Assembly: GCA_035248685.1 (NCBI GenBank)
Contig: DATFHF010000040.1
Span: forward strand, 32,033 to 96,032
Direction of reading: 5' to 3'
Length of the DNA: 64,000 nucleotides
From: Jatrophihabitans_A sp035248685
GTDB taxonomy: Bacteria; Actinomycetota; Actinomycetes; Mycobacteriales; Jatrophihabitantaceae
A program made the position numbers and the translations under genes. The notes beneath the pieces were generated by a model, which did not search any database, was not told the DNA's origin, and was given only the letters and a program-made list of their open reading frames with translations. Of the stretch, positions 16,252-24,264 are shown one piece after another. The first letter of the stretch is position 1. Each line of letters starts with the position of its first letter.

Positions 16252-16905
16252 TTACCAGCGGTCGGAGTGCAGCACCTCATCCAGCGGTTGCCGGGCGGCC
16301 GGCCGGAACTCGCTACCGGTGTAGTACGCGGTCGGGATCAGCGCACCCTGGTGCACGCCCGGCGGTAGCCCCAGGATCTCGGCCACCTCTGCCTCGTAGC
16401 TCAGGTGCAGCGTGGTCCAGGCAGTGCCCAGCCGCCGGGCCCGGGCGGCCAGCATGTAGCTCCACACCGCCGGCAGCAGCGAACCCCATAGACCGGCCTG
16501 GTTACCGACCGGCAGGTCCCGTCCGGTCTGCAGGCAGGGCAGTACAAGCACCGGCACGTCGGCCATGTGCTCGCCGAGGTAGGCCACGCTGTCGCCGACC
16601 CGGCGCTGTACCGGCGCCCGGCCCGGGTCGTCGGCGAACAACCGGGCGGCCGAACCGCTGGAGGCCAGATACTGCTCGGTGGCCCGCCGATAAACCTGCC
16701 CGACCGCGCGACGCTGCTCGGCGTCGGTGATCACCAGCCAGTGCCAACCCTGCCGGTTCGAACCAGACGGGGCCTGCAGCGCGATCCGCAGGCATTGCCG
16801 GATCAGCTCGTCCGGCACCGGCCGAGCCAAGTCGAGACGCTTGCGAACCGTGCGGGTGGTGCTCAGCAACTCGTCCGGGTTCAGCGGCAGGATCTGCTCG
16901 GTCAT
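16252..16905 (-). CDS. Nitroreductase family flavoprotein
   Basis: A 217-residue protein with the nitroreductase fold. TRTVRKRLDLARPVPDELI near the N-terminus holds the conserved Arg pair that contacts FMN. It is followed by ALQAPSGSNRQGWHWLVI, the FMN-binding Ser/Asn loop, and a C-terminal GLPPGVHQGALIPTAYYTG strand. Members reduce nitroaromatics, quinones or flavin-linked substrates with NAD(P)H. Monocistronic; its start at ATG 16905 lies 73 bases from the divergent purF start, so the two share a promoter region. Confidence 0.85.
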   Translation of the reverse strand: MTEQILPLNPDELLSTTRTVRKRLDLARPVPDELIRQCLRIALQAPSGSNRQGWHWLVITDAEQRRAVGQVYRRATEQYLASSGSAARLFADDPGRAPVQRRVGDSVAYLGEHMADVPVLVLPCLQTGRDLPVGNQAGLWGSLLPAVWSYMLAARARRLGTAWTTLHLSYEAEVAEILGLPPGVHQGALIPTAYYTGSEFRPAARQPLDEVLHSDRW

Positions 16906-16978
16906 CCGGCCATCCTGACACCCGGCCGGCTCGCTCAGCTGAACGGGCGGCCGCCCGGCTTACGGTATCGTCGGGCTT

Positions 16979-18424
16979 ATGCAGCCGGGTGACGAGATTC
17001 GGGAAGCCTGCGGCGTCTTCGGAATCTGGACCCCATCGCTTTCGGCACAGCCGGTCTCGCACATGACCTATCTGGGGCTGTTCGCGCTCCAGCACCGCGG
17101 CCAGGAATCGGCCGGCATCGCGGTCAGCGACGGCGCCAAGATCTGGGTGTACCGCGGCATGGGCCTGGTCTCCTCGATCTTCGACGATCACAGCTTGGCC
17201 GCGCTGCAAGGTCACATCGCGGTGGGCCACACCCGCTACTCGACCACCGGCTCGAGCACCTGGGCCAACGCCCAACCGGTCTACCGGGACACCGAGAGCT
17301 ACCAGTTCGTCCTTGCCCACAACGGCAATCTGGTCAACACCGATGAGTTGGCAGCCAGCGAGGACCTGGACCTCGGCGACGTCGACAGCGACAGCGACGT
17401 GGTCGCCGGCCTGCTCGCCAACGAGTTGCTCCGGCAGCTGCCGGCCGAGGACGAGGCCGGCCGCTTCGAAGCGGCGCTGGCCCGGATCCTGCCCCGGCTG
17501 TCGGGGGCCTACTCCTTCGTCCTGATGACCGAGACCAGCCTGATCGGCATCCGCGACCCCAACGGCTTCCGGCCGCTGTTCCTGGGCAGGTTGGCCGACG
17601 GTTGGGTGCTGGCCTCGGAGACGCCGGCCCTGGACGTGATCGGCGCCGAGCCGGTACGCGAGGTGGAGCCGGGCGAAATGGTGGTGATCACCGCCGACGG
17701 CGTCCACTCCATCCGGCCGTTCGCGGTCGAGGAGATCAACCCCACGCTGTGCGCCTTCGAGTACGTCTACTTCGCCCGGCCGGACGGGGATCTGCGCGGG
17801 GTGAACGTGCACGGCGCCCGGCAGCGGATGGGCGAGAGCCTGGCCCGGCAGGCGCCGGTCGACGCGGACCTGGTGATCCCGGTGCCGGAGTCCGGCATCC
17901 CGGGTGCGCAGGGCTTCGCCCGGCAGTCCGGCATCCCGTACGCCGACGGCTTCATCAAGAACCGCTACATCGGACGCAGCTTCATCGCGCCGACCCAGGA
18001 GCTTCGGCAAAACGCCGTCCGGATCAAGCTGAATCCGATCCGGGCCAACGTCGAGGGCAAGCGGCTGATCGTGGTGGAGGACTCGATCGTGCGGGCCACC
18101 ACGCTGCGCGAAACCATGCGGATGCTGCGCAAGGTCGGCGCGCTGGAGATTCACCTGCGGGTGCTCTCGCCGCCCTACCGTTGGCCCTGCTACTTCGGCA
18201 TGAACACCACCGACCGGTCGCAGCTGATCGCGGCCAATATGGAGGTGGACGAGATCCGTGAATACCTCGGCGCCGACTCGCTGGCCTACCTTGACCTGCA
18301 CGCGATGCTGACCGCCATCACCCCGCGGCCGGCCGGCTTCTGCACCGCCTGCCTGACCGGCGAGTACCCGTTGCCGGTGCCGATCCAGCTGAGCACGCTG
18401 GTCGGTGCGGCCCCGGTCGGCTGA
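16979..18424 (+). CDS. purF: Amidophosphoribosyltransferase
   Basis: A 481-residue enzyme for the first committed step of purine synthesis: PRPP plus glutamine gives 5-phosphoribosylamine. The N-terminal propeptide MQPGDEIREA precedes the nucleophile Cys11 (CGVFGIW). The glutaminase domain shows GHTRYSTTG and FVLAHNGNLVN. The phosphoribosyltransferase domain carries LIVVEDSIVRATTLRET near 365, where VEDSIVRAT replaces the more usual VDDSIVRGT. C-terminal Cys residues (PCYFGMN and FCTACLTG) could be ligands of the Fe-S cluster seen in Bacillus-type enzymes. The usual purM does not follow; two phosphoribosyltransferase genes do. Confidence 0.96.
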   Translation: MQPGDEIREACGVFGIWTPSLSAQPVSHMTYLGLFALQHRGQESAGIAVSDGAKIWVYRGMGLVSSIFDDHSLAALQGHIAVGHTRYSTTGSSTWANAQPVYRDTESYQFVLAHNGNLVNTDELAASEDLDLGDVDSDSDVVAGLLANELLRQLPAEDEAGRFEAALARILPRLSGAYSFVLMTETSLIGIRDPNGFRPLFLGRLADGWVLASETPALDVIGAEPVREVEPGEMVVITADGVHSIRPFAVEEINPTLCAFEYVYFARPDGDLRGVNVHGARQRMGESLARQAPVDADLVIPVPESGIPGAQGFARQSGIPYADGFIKNRYIGRSFIAPTQELRQNAVRIKLNPIRANVEGKRLIVVEDSIVRATTLRETMRMLRKVGALEIHLRVLSPPYRWPCYFGMNTTDRSQLIAANMEVDEIREYLGADSLAYLDLHAMLTAITPRPAGFCTACLTGEYPLPVPIQLSTLVGAAPVG

Positions 18425-18534
18425 CGACCGCGAGCCGCCGGCGCGGCCAGGGTCGGCCGCCGGTCGGTCGGAGTGGGTGCGTAGATTCTCTTTCGGCGCT
18501 GGCCTGCGCTGTGCACCGAAGGGAACGATCGCTT

Positions 18535-19035
18535 GTGAGTCAGCCAGCCGATCAGTTCGAGCGACTGTCGTGGCAGGAGTTCGGCGAGGCCAGCCATCGC
18601 CTAGCGCACATGATCAACGACGACGGCTTCCGCCCAGACCTGATCCTGGCCATCGCCCGCGGCGGGCTGTTCACCGCGGCCGCGCTGGGTTACGCGCTCG
18701 GCGTGAAGAACCTGCACGTGATGAACGTCGAGTTCTACACCGGCATCGACGAGCGGTTGCCGCTGCCGGTGATGCTGCCGCCGGTGCCGCAGGTGGTGGA
18801 CCTGCGCGGTGCTCGGGTGCTGATCGCCGACGACATTGCCGACACCGGTGCCACCTTGAAGCTGGTGCGTGACTACTGCGCCGACCATGTGGCCGAGGCC
18901 CGATGCGCGGTGGTGTACGAGAAGGACCGGTCCACCGTCAAATGCGAGTACGTCTGGCGCCGGACCAACAACTGGATCGACTTTCCCTGGTCGTCCGAAG
19001 AGCAGATCGTGGTCGCCAGCGAGTCGGCGAAGTAA
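18535..19035 (+). CDS. Purine phosphoribosyltransferase-like protein
   Basis: A 166-residue type I phosphoribosyltransferase. The PRPP-binding loop is VLIADDIADTGATLKLVRDY (about 101-120), and LILAIARGGLFTAAAL is the pyrophosphate loop. The fold resembles Gpt-type guanine/xanthine enzymes, but the C-terminal hood NNWIDFPWSSEEQI does not settle the base specificity. GTG 18535 is chosen; a GTG at 18511 would add eight residues. The next phosphoribosyltransferase begins five bases after its stop, so the pair is one operon, probably for purine salvage beside purF. Confidence 0.82.
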   Translation: MSQPADQFERLSWQEFGEASHRLAHMINDDGFRPDLILAIARGGLFTAAALGYALGVKNLHVMNVEFYTGIDERLPLPVMLPPVPQVVDLRGARVLIADDIADTGATLKLVRDYCADHVAEARCAVVYEKDRSTVKCEYVWRRTNNWIDFPWSSEEQIVVASESAK

Positions 19036-19039
19036 CCGG

Positions 19040-19600
19040 ATGGACGTCGAGGACTGCGGGCTGACCAAGGACGATGTGCTGCTGGACCGGGCGCAGATTG
19101 CCACCCGGATGACCGAGCTGGCAGCCGAGATCGACCAGCGATACCAAGGCTCGAACCTGCTGCTGGTGGGCGTGCTCGGCGGCGGTTTCATGATCATGGC
19201 CGACCTGTGCCGGGCGCTGTCGTTGCCGGTGGAGATCGACTGGCTGGGTGCTTCGTCCTACGGTTCCGGCTCGCGGTCTTCCGGCATCGTGCAGACCACC
19301 AAGGAGCTGGAGACCGACGTCGCCGGACGGCACGTGCTGCTGGTCGATGACATCCTCGACACCGGGCTGACCATCTCGTGGCTGACCCGGCTGATGCAGT
19401 CCGGCGGCGCGCGCAGCGTGGCCAGCTGCGTGTTGCTGCGCAAGCCGGCCACCTCGGCCCGCCGGATCGAGGCGGACTTCGTCGGTTTCGACATCCCGGA
19501 CGTATTCGCGGTCGGCTTCGGACTGGACCACGCCGGCAAGTACCGCAACCTCAGTTGCGTCGCACAGGCCGATAAGGAATCGGCCCGGCAGCCAGCTTGA
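19040..19600 (+). CDS. hpt: Hypoxanthine phosphoribosyltransferase
   Basis: A 186-residue enzyme that converts hypoxanthine or guanine to the nucleotide with PRPP. Motifs in order: LLLVGVLGGGFMIMADL (pyrophosphate loop), EIDWLGASSYGSGSRSSG (flexible loop with Ser-Tyr), HVLLVDDILDTGLTISWL (PRPP site, about 94-111), and the hood region DFVGFDIPDVFAVGFGLDH with Phe-Val-Gly-Phe-Asp for base stacking. ATG 19040 follows the previous stop by four bases; a longer frame from 18869 overlaps the upstream gene and is rejected. Confidence 0.92.
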   Translation: MDVEDCGLTKDDVLLDRAQIATRMTELAAEIDQRYQGSNLLLVGVLGGGFMIMADLCRALSLPVEIDWLGASSYGSGSRSSGIVQTTKELETDVAGRHVLLVDDILDTGLTISWLTRLMQSGGARSVASCVLLRKPATSARRIEADFVGFDIPDVFAVGFGLDHAGKYRNLSCVAQADKESARQPA

Positions 19601-19630
19601 TCAGCGGCTTCGCCAACTACGCGTTGTATT

Positions 19631-19650
19631 GGCCGCCGCGGCGGACGGCC
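19631..19650. terminator. GC-rich hairpin between convergent hpt and argJ
   Basis: GGCCGCCGCGGCGGACGGCC contains the perfect 12-base palindrome CCGCCGCGGCGG. It lies between the ends of two convergent genes, so it can act on both strands. No T-tract is visible. Confidence 0.4.
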
Positions 19651-19703
19651 ACCAGTCGGCTCAGCAACGCCAGGTCCCCGGTCGCCACGAACGCATTCGC
19701 CGC

Positions 19704-20852
19704 TCAGGTGGTGTAGCTGGAATTGAGTTCGACATAGCCGGCCGTCAGGTCACAGCCGTAGGCGGTGAATTCCCCGGCTGCAATGTCCAGGTCGATCAGG
19801 ATCGGGACGGTGTCACCCGCCATCAGCGCTCGCAGCTGCTCCAACTCCGGCTCGGTGCGCAGCTCGGGGTAGACCGGGACATCGCACAGCTGCACCCGGA
19901 CCCGATCCTGGTCGATGTCCAGCTCGTCCTCGCACTTGCCGACCGCCATCACCACCCGGCCCCAGTTCGGGTCGGCGCCGTGCGCCATCGTCTTGACCAG
20001 CGGTGAGTTCACCACCGCCTTGGCCACCCGCCGGGCCTGATCCCGGTCCCGGGCGCCGACCACCCGGACGGTGAGCAGCTTGCTGGCCCCCTCGCCGTCC
20101 CGGGCGATCCGGGTGACCAGGTCCAGCGCGAGGCCGTGCAGCGCCTGCTGGAACTGCGCGGCGTCAACCGGGCCGGCCGCGCCGTTGGCCAGCACCGCCG
20201 CGGTGTCGCTGGTGGAGGTGTCGGTGTCGATGCTCAATGCGTTGAAGGTGTCGTCGACGACCTCCCGGAACAACCGATCCAGCACGTCTGGATCAAGGCC
20301 GGCGTCGGTGAAGAAGAACGTCAGCATGGTGGCCAGGTTCGGCTCGATCATGCCGACGCCCTTGGCCACCCCGACGATGCTCGCCGCCCCGACCCGGGCG
20401 GAGACCAGCTTCGGCGTGGTGTCGGTGGTCATGATGGCGGTGGCGAAATCCGCCCAGCTGCCTGGCGCCGGCCAGCCCCGCCCGGTCAGCCGGCGGCGCA
20501 GCTCGTCCATCGGGTAGCGCCGGCCGATGACCCCGGTCGAGGCCAGCAGCAGCCGCTCGGGTTCCACCCCGACCGCGCCGGCCGCGAGCTCCCGCAACTC
20601 CCGGGCATCGGCCGCGCCGGCCGGTCCGGTGGCCACGTTGGCGTTGCGGGACGCCACCACCACGCCCTGGGCGGCGGTAACCGACCGGCTCAGCGTGACG
20701 CTCGGGCCGGCGAACCTCGACCGGGTGAAAAGCGCGCTGCTGGCGCAGGGCCGCTCGCTGACCGCGACCGCCAGATCATGCCGTCCATCATTGGCGATTC
20801 CGGCATCCAGGGTGAACGTCCGGAAGCCAGCCGGACCGGGTTGTGCGTCCAT
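19704..20852 (-). CDS. argJ: ArgJ-type glutamate/ornithine N-acetyltransferase
   Basis: A 382-residue protein of the Ntn-fold ArgJ family, which moves the acetyl group from N-acetylornithine to glutamate and is made as a precursor that cleaves itself before a Thr. The cleavage region reads VGVAKGVGMIEPNLATMLTF near 177, with the Ala-Thr-Met-Leu nucleophile step intact. Other signatures are LLASTGVIGRRYPMD, IDTDTSTSDTAAVLANG and VKTMAHGADPNWGRVVMAVGK. ATG 20852 is preferred over ATG 20876 because GGAAGGGG lies six bases before it. No other arg gene is nearby. It lies 40 bases downstream of the NodS-like gene on the same strand, so it could be the last gene of that cluster. Confidence 0.88.
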   Translation of the reverse strand: MDAQPGPAGFRTFTLDAGIANDGRHDLAVAVSERPCASSALFTRSRFAGPSVTLSRSVTAAQGVVVASRNANVATGPAGAADARELRELAAGAVGVEPERLLLASTGVIGRRYPMDELRRRLTGRGWPAPGSWADFATAIMTTDTTPKLVSARVGAASIVGVAKGVGMIEPNLATMLTFFFTDAGLDPDVLDRLFREVVDDTFNALSIDTDTSTSDTAAVLANGAAGPVDAAQFQQALHGLALDLVTRIARDGEGASKLLTVRVVGARDRDQARRVAKAVVNSPLVKTMAHGADPNWGRVVMAVGKCEDELDIDQDRVRVQLCDVPVYPELRTEPELEQLRALMAGDTVPILIDLDIAAGEFTAYGCDLTAGYVELNSSYTT

Positions 20853-20892
20853 GCCAGCCCCTTCCCGGGTACCCATTCGTGCGGTCCCACGC

Positions 20893-21483
20893 TTAGGCTA
20901 GCGAGCCCGATTGCCCCGTCCATACCTCGATCAGTAGATCGGCGTCGGTGTAGCTACTCTGCTTCGGCAAACCCAGCGCGGCGTCCAGTTCGGCGTGCAA
21001 CGCCACCGTGCTCGCGGTGCGCTCGGCGAAATCGTGCCGCCAATGGCAGGCCAGCACCGTCGCGTCCGCAGTGACGCCGGCCGCCACCCGGCTGGTCAGC
21101 TCGGCCCAACCGGCAGCGGTGAAGTAATACCCGAGCTCACTCAGCACTATCAGGTCGAATCGTCGGCCGGTCGGCCACTGCTCGGGCAGCAACAACTGCC
21201 GCACCCGCACCTGTGGCAACCGGGCAACCCGCGCGGCCGCGGCCCGGACGGCGATCTCGCTGAGATCACAGGCCAACAACTCATCGGTCCGGACGGCCAG
21301 CCGCTCGGTCAGCGCGCCGGCCGCGCAGCCCGGCTCAAAGCCGCACCGGTACCGCTGCCGGGGAAGGCAGCTGAGCACCAGGTCGCGCTTGCGCCGCTCG
21401 TACCAGCTGGACTCGATCCGCCACGGGTCGGCGCCAGCCCGATACATGCCGTTCAGGTAGGCCAGATCGACCGGATCCGTCAT
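20893..21483 (-). CDS. NodS-like SAM-dependent methyltransferase
   Basis: A 196-residue methyltransferase of the NodS family. The N-terminus ADPWRIESSWYERRKRDLVL is the family signature, and motif I is CGFEPGCAAGALTERLA near 47-63. LLACDLSEIAVRAA and FDLIVLSELGYYF follow, the latter being the catalytic-strand region. In rhizobia NodS N-methylates the deacetylated terminal glucosamine of Nod factors. Here the gene lies directly downstream of a PIG-L deacetylase, which fits methylation of a freed amine; the actual substrate is unknown. The junction contains two tandem copies of the 25-bp repeat. Confidence 0.85.
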   Translation of the reverse strand: MTDPVDLAYLNGMYRAGADPWRIESSWYERRKRDLVLSCLPRQRYRCGFEPGCAAGALTERLAVRTDELLACDLSEIAVRAAAARVARLPQVRVRQLLLPEQWPTGRRFDLIVLSELGYYFTAAGWAELTSRVAAGVTADATVLACHWRHDFAERTASTVALHAELDAALGLPKQSSYTDADLLIEVWTGQSGSLA

Positions 21484-21492
21484 CAGGTCAAC

Positions 21493-21552
21493 CTGCTCTT
21501 CGCGCGGGCGCTCATCGCAGCACCATCTCGCTCTTCGCGCGGGCGCTCATCG
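21493..21552 (-). repeat. Dispersed junction repeat, two tandem copies
   Basis: Copies at 21493-21517 and 21528-21552 lie 35 bases apart and carry the variant GCGCCCGCGCGAAG. The second copy holds the stop codon of the PIG-L gene (CGA TGA), and the first ends nine bases before the ATG of the NodS-like gene. Reading through would add MSARAKS-like peptides. Confidence 0.85.
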
Positions 21553-22299
21553 CAAAAACACCTCGCGCTCGTGTACCAGCCGATCCAGCGCCCAGCCGGG
21601 CAGGATCGGGTCGGCGCCGGTGGAGGGATCCGGCTGCAATTGGCTGACGAATAGCTGGACGGCCCGCTGCTTGCCGGCTTGCGTCGCCGGCGTCAGGGCG
21701 AGTGCTACCGCGCGCGACCAGGGAAACGCCGGGTCGTCCGGGTGACACCAGTGCCAGCCCCAGATGGGTGCCTCCAGCCAGCGAATCCCGACGGCCTCGG
21801 CGACCGCGGCGCAGACCCGGCCGGCGGCTTCGTGATCGGGGTGGCCGTCCCACCGCCAGGGCGCCACCAGCACGTCGGCCGGTCCGATCAGCTCCGGTAA
21901 CCGCATGCGCAGCTCGGCCTCGCACGCCGCCAACCTGCCGTCGGGCAGGCCCAGCCGATGTAGCACGCCGGCCGGCAGCCCGAGGGCACGCATCGCCGTC
22001 GCGCTCTCGGCCCGGCGCTGCGCCGACAGCAGTCGAGCCGGCCATCGGGTAGAACCGGGATGGCTAGCGCCGCCGTCGGTGAGCGCGAGCACCAGCACCT
22101 GCCGGCCGGCCAGCGCCGCGGTTCGCATCAGGCCGCCGGCGGCCAGCACCTCGTCGTCCGGGTGCGGTGCCATCACCACCAGCCGGTGCCCGGGCGGCAC
22201 CAGGTCGTCGACGCCGACCTCCGGCAGCCGGGCCCACCCCGGCGCGGCGCGCCACGCCGAGCTCGCGGTTCCGGTGCCGGCGATGACCCGGCTACTCAC
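21547..22299 (-). CDS. PIG-L family N-deacetylase (LmbE-like)
   Basis: A 250-residue zinc deacetylase. The metal motif is VVMAPHPDDEVLAAGG (His-Pro-Asp-Asp near 46-49), and the third ligand is in WDGHPDHEAAG. Relatives remove acetyl from GlcNAc-inositol (mycothiol), GlcNAc-PI or bacillithiol precursors. GTG 22299 is chosen because it overlaps the upstream stop as GTGA; a longer frame would run into the dehydrogenase-like gene. The stop lies inside a copy of the junction repeat. Placed with a glycosyltransferase and a NodS-like methyltransferase, it most likely deacetylates an N-acetyl sugar made by the same cluster. Confidence 0.88.
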   Translation of the reverse strand: MSSRVIAGTGTASSAWRAAPGWARLPEVGVDDLVPPGHRLVVMAPHPDDEVLAAGGLMRTAALAGRQVLVLALTDGGASHPGSTRWPARLLSAQRRAESATAMRALGLPAGVLHRLGLPDGRLAACEAELRMRLPELIGPADVLVAPWRWDGHPDHEAAGRVCAAVAEAVGIRWLEAPIWGWHWCHPDDPAFPWSRAVALALTPATQAGKQRAVQLFVSQLQPDPSTGADPILPGWALDRLVHEREVFLR

Positions 22300-23276
22300 A
22301 GCGCCCACCCTGCTGCCTCCGAAGGCTGCCCGACCAGCTCCTTGGCGACCAGGTCGCCGAGCACCGCCAGGTCGCGTTCGGCATGCGATTGCCGCACGAA
22401 CACCGGCAGATCCGCAAACCGCTGGGCCAGCGCCGGATCGCGGCACAGCGGTCCGGCGCCAAGCGCCCGGCCGGCATGGTGCAGCACCGCGGCCACCGCC
22501 TCCTCGACGATGCCGCGTACTCGCAACGCCAGCGCCTCGGCGTCCCGCTGGGGGTTGTCATCGATCCAGCGGGCAGCCGCTCGCAGCGCGGCCCGAGCCC
22601 CACCCAGCGCGGCGTCCACCGCCCCCAGGTGAGCGGATGCGTGCGGGTCCTCGCCTCCGGCCACCCGCCGGGCCAGCTCCTCGGCCAGCGGGACCAGCCC
22701 GCCGTACCAGCATGCGGCGATTCCGGCCCCGCCGTGCCAGAAGCCGGGCCGGTTCAGGTAGTCACCGGGCCGGCCCAGCATGGTGGCCGGGACATCGTCG
22801 AACAGCACATCCCCGCTGTCCACCCGTCCCATCCCGACGGCATGCCAGCCTTCGGCGGTGATTCGGACGCCGACCTGGTCCAACCGGACCATGGCCAAGC
22901 ACTGCCGGCCGTGCTCGTCCCACGCGGTCAGCACAGCATCGCTGACCGCACCCGCCCCGGAGCACCAGGCCTTACGGCCGGATAGCCGAGCCGTCCCCCT
23001 GGCCTGCCGCAGCAGCACCCGCGCGGACGGCGGCTCGGCGGCCCAGGTCGCCCAGGTCGAGCCGGGCGCTGGCGCCGGACCCGCCAGCTCGCCGATGATC
23101 GCCAGCGCGTCGGCATGCCCCTCGAACAGCTTGACCAGCGCCAGATCTTCGGCCGCGACGGCTGCCAGCGCCCGCCACCGGCCCAGGGTGTTGCCGCCAC
23201 CCGGCCGCGGCAGGTTGCCGGCGCCGCTGACCAGCAGCTCGCGCAGGCGCCCTACGACCGGGTCGGCCATGGTCAT
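22296..23276 (-). CDS. Short acyl-CoA-dehydrogenase-like protein
   Basis: A 326-residue protein with partial acyl-CoA dehydrogenase character. The middle beta domain reads RLSGRKAWCSGAGAVSDAVLTAW, and a helical C-terminal bundle includes AHLGAVDAALGGARAALRAAARWI. True enzymes are about 380 residues; here the N-terminal helical domain is short and I cannot place the catalytic Glu. It may be a flavoprotein with altered chemistry or a binding-only relative. Its ATG overlaps the glycosyltransferase stop (ATGA), and its own stop overlaps the PIG-L GTG, so it is a fully coupled member of the cluster. Confidence 0.75.
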   Translation of the reverse strand: MTMADPVVGRLRELLVSGAGNLPRPGGGNTLGRWRALAAVAAEDLALVKLFEGHADALAIIGELAGPAPAPGSTWATWAAEPPSARVLLRQARGTARLSGRKAWCSGAGAVSDAVLTAWDEHGRQCLAMVRLDQVGVRITAEGWHAVGMGRVDSGDVLFDDVPATMLGRPGDYLNRPGFWHGGAGIAACWYGGLVPLAEELARRVAGGEDPHASAHLGAVDAALGGARAALRAAARWIDDNPQRDAEALALRVRGIVEEAVAAVLHHAGRALGAGPLCRDPALAQRFADLPVFVRQSHAERDLAVLGDLVAKELVGQPSEAAGWAL

Positions 23277-24037
23277 CTGCTCTTCGCGCGAGCGGTCATC
23301 GCCGGCAGGCCGGGCCCGGCCGAGGCGGGGCTGCCCGCATGGGTCGAGGCCGACAACGATTGCAGGTGCCGGGCGAAACCAGCCGGCGCGCGGCCGGCCA
23401 GGCGGCTGCTGGTGGCGACCGGTAAGTCACCCACCCAGGCAACCGGCAGGCCGAGCCCGACCAGGCGGCGCACCAGCATGACGTCCTCATCGGCGACCAA
23501 CTGCGGGAACCCGCCGGCAGCCAGGTAGGCGATCGCCGCCAGCGACAGGTTGGCACCGTGCACGTGCCGATGTCCGTCCGCGGACCGATAGCCGCCGAGG
23601 TAGCGAAGCCGGGTGTGCGGCGGGTGCCCGGTCCAGTCCGGCACCTCGACGGTGCCCACCACGGCCAGCGCACCTTGCTCGGCGTGCCGCAGGATGCCGG
23701 TCAGCCAATGCGGCGGGACGACCGAATCCGCATCGGTAGTGGCCAGCCACACTCCGCCTACATCGAATTCCCGCAGTAACCAGCTCATCCCCAGATCACG
23801 CGCGTAGCCGACGTTGCCGCGGTCGGACGACAGCACGACCAACCGTTGAACCGAAGCCAGCTGACAGCCGGCCAGCACGGCTGTCGAGCGATCGGTGCAG
23901 GCATCGAGCACCACAACCAGCACCACCGGCTGGCGAACCCGGCCGGACGCCCGGTCGATGCCGGCGAGGCAAGCAGCCAGTAGCTGGTCTTCGTTGCGCA
24001 CCGGGACGACGACCCCGAAGACGTGCGGTCCGATCAC
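23273..24037 (-). CDS. Family 2 glycosyltransferase
   Basis: A 254-residue GT-A glycosyltransferase. VFGVVVPVRNEDQLLAACLAG is the nucleotide-binding start, VVLVVVLDACTDRS the second strand, and VWLATTDADSVVPPHW holds the Asp-x-Asp metal motif near 101-103. VADEDVMLVRRL supplies the catalytic-base region. No membrane helix is evident, so it acts at the cytosolic side on a nucleotide sugar. The start GTG 24037 overlaps the stop of the upstream proline-rich ORF. The C-terminus ends in MTARAKSR, encoded by the dispersed repeat (23277-23301), so the repeat has been read into the protein. Confidence 0.87.
   Translation of the reverse strand: MIGPHVFGVVVPVRNEDQLLAACLAGIDRASGRVRQPVVLVVVLDACTDRSTAVLAGCQLASVQRLVVLSSDRGNVGYARDLGMSWLLREFDVGGVWLATTDADSVVPPHWLTGILRHAEQGALAVVGTVEVPDWTGHPPHTRLRYLGGYRSADGHRHVHGANLSLAAIAYLAAGGFPQLVADEDVMLVRRLVGLGLPVAWVGDLPVATSSRLAGRAPAGFARHLQSLSASTHAGSPASAGPGLPAMTARAKSR
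23277..23301 (-). repeat. Dispersed junction repeat inside the 3' end of the glycosyltransferase gene
   Basis: The core reads CGATGACCGCTCGCGCGAAG on the minus strand, one base different from the other copies. It is translated as the last residues of the glycosyltransferase, and its end touches the ATGA overlap with the next gene. Confidence 0.8.
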
Positions 24038-24264
24038 GCCACGCGGCGAACCGAAGCTGAGCTACCCGCGTCGATCGGACGATCGGGCTCCGGGCCTACC
24101 GGCTCCGGCCGGCCCGGGCCGCCTGGCCGCGGATCGGGGGGCACCGGCTCGGGCGAGACCGGCTCCGGCTCCGGCGAGATCGGTGGCACGGTCGGGCCTG
24201 GCTCGATCGGGGGCACGGTGGGGCTGGGTTGCACCGGATCGGACAGCGCAGGATCAGACGTCAT
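24034..24264 (-). CDS. Small proline/glutamate-rich protein, first gene of the glycosyltransferase cluster
   Basis: A 76-residue ORF that is about one third proline, with repeated PTVPPI, PEPEPVSPEPVPPDP and RPGGPGRPEPVGPEPDRP units and no hydrophobic segment. ATG 24264 is preceded by GGGAGAG at five bases, and its stop overlaps the glycosyltransferase GTG, which are two independent signs that it is translated. Such a peptide would be disordered and could serve as a leader, scaffold or wall spacer. I do not recognise it, and low-complexity GC-rich DNA can give chance ORFs. Confidence 0.5.
   Translation of the reverse strand: MTSDPALSDPVQPSPTVPPIEPGPTVPPISPEPEPVSPEPVPPDPRPGGPGRPEPVGPEPDRPIDAGSSASVRRVA

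Noticed and set aside
16502..18301. 599-codon minus-strand ORF opposite purF
   Set aside because: Antisense shadow; purF is complete with nucleophile Cys11 and PRPP site.
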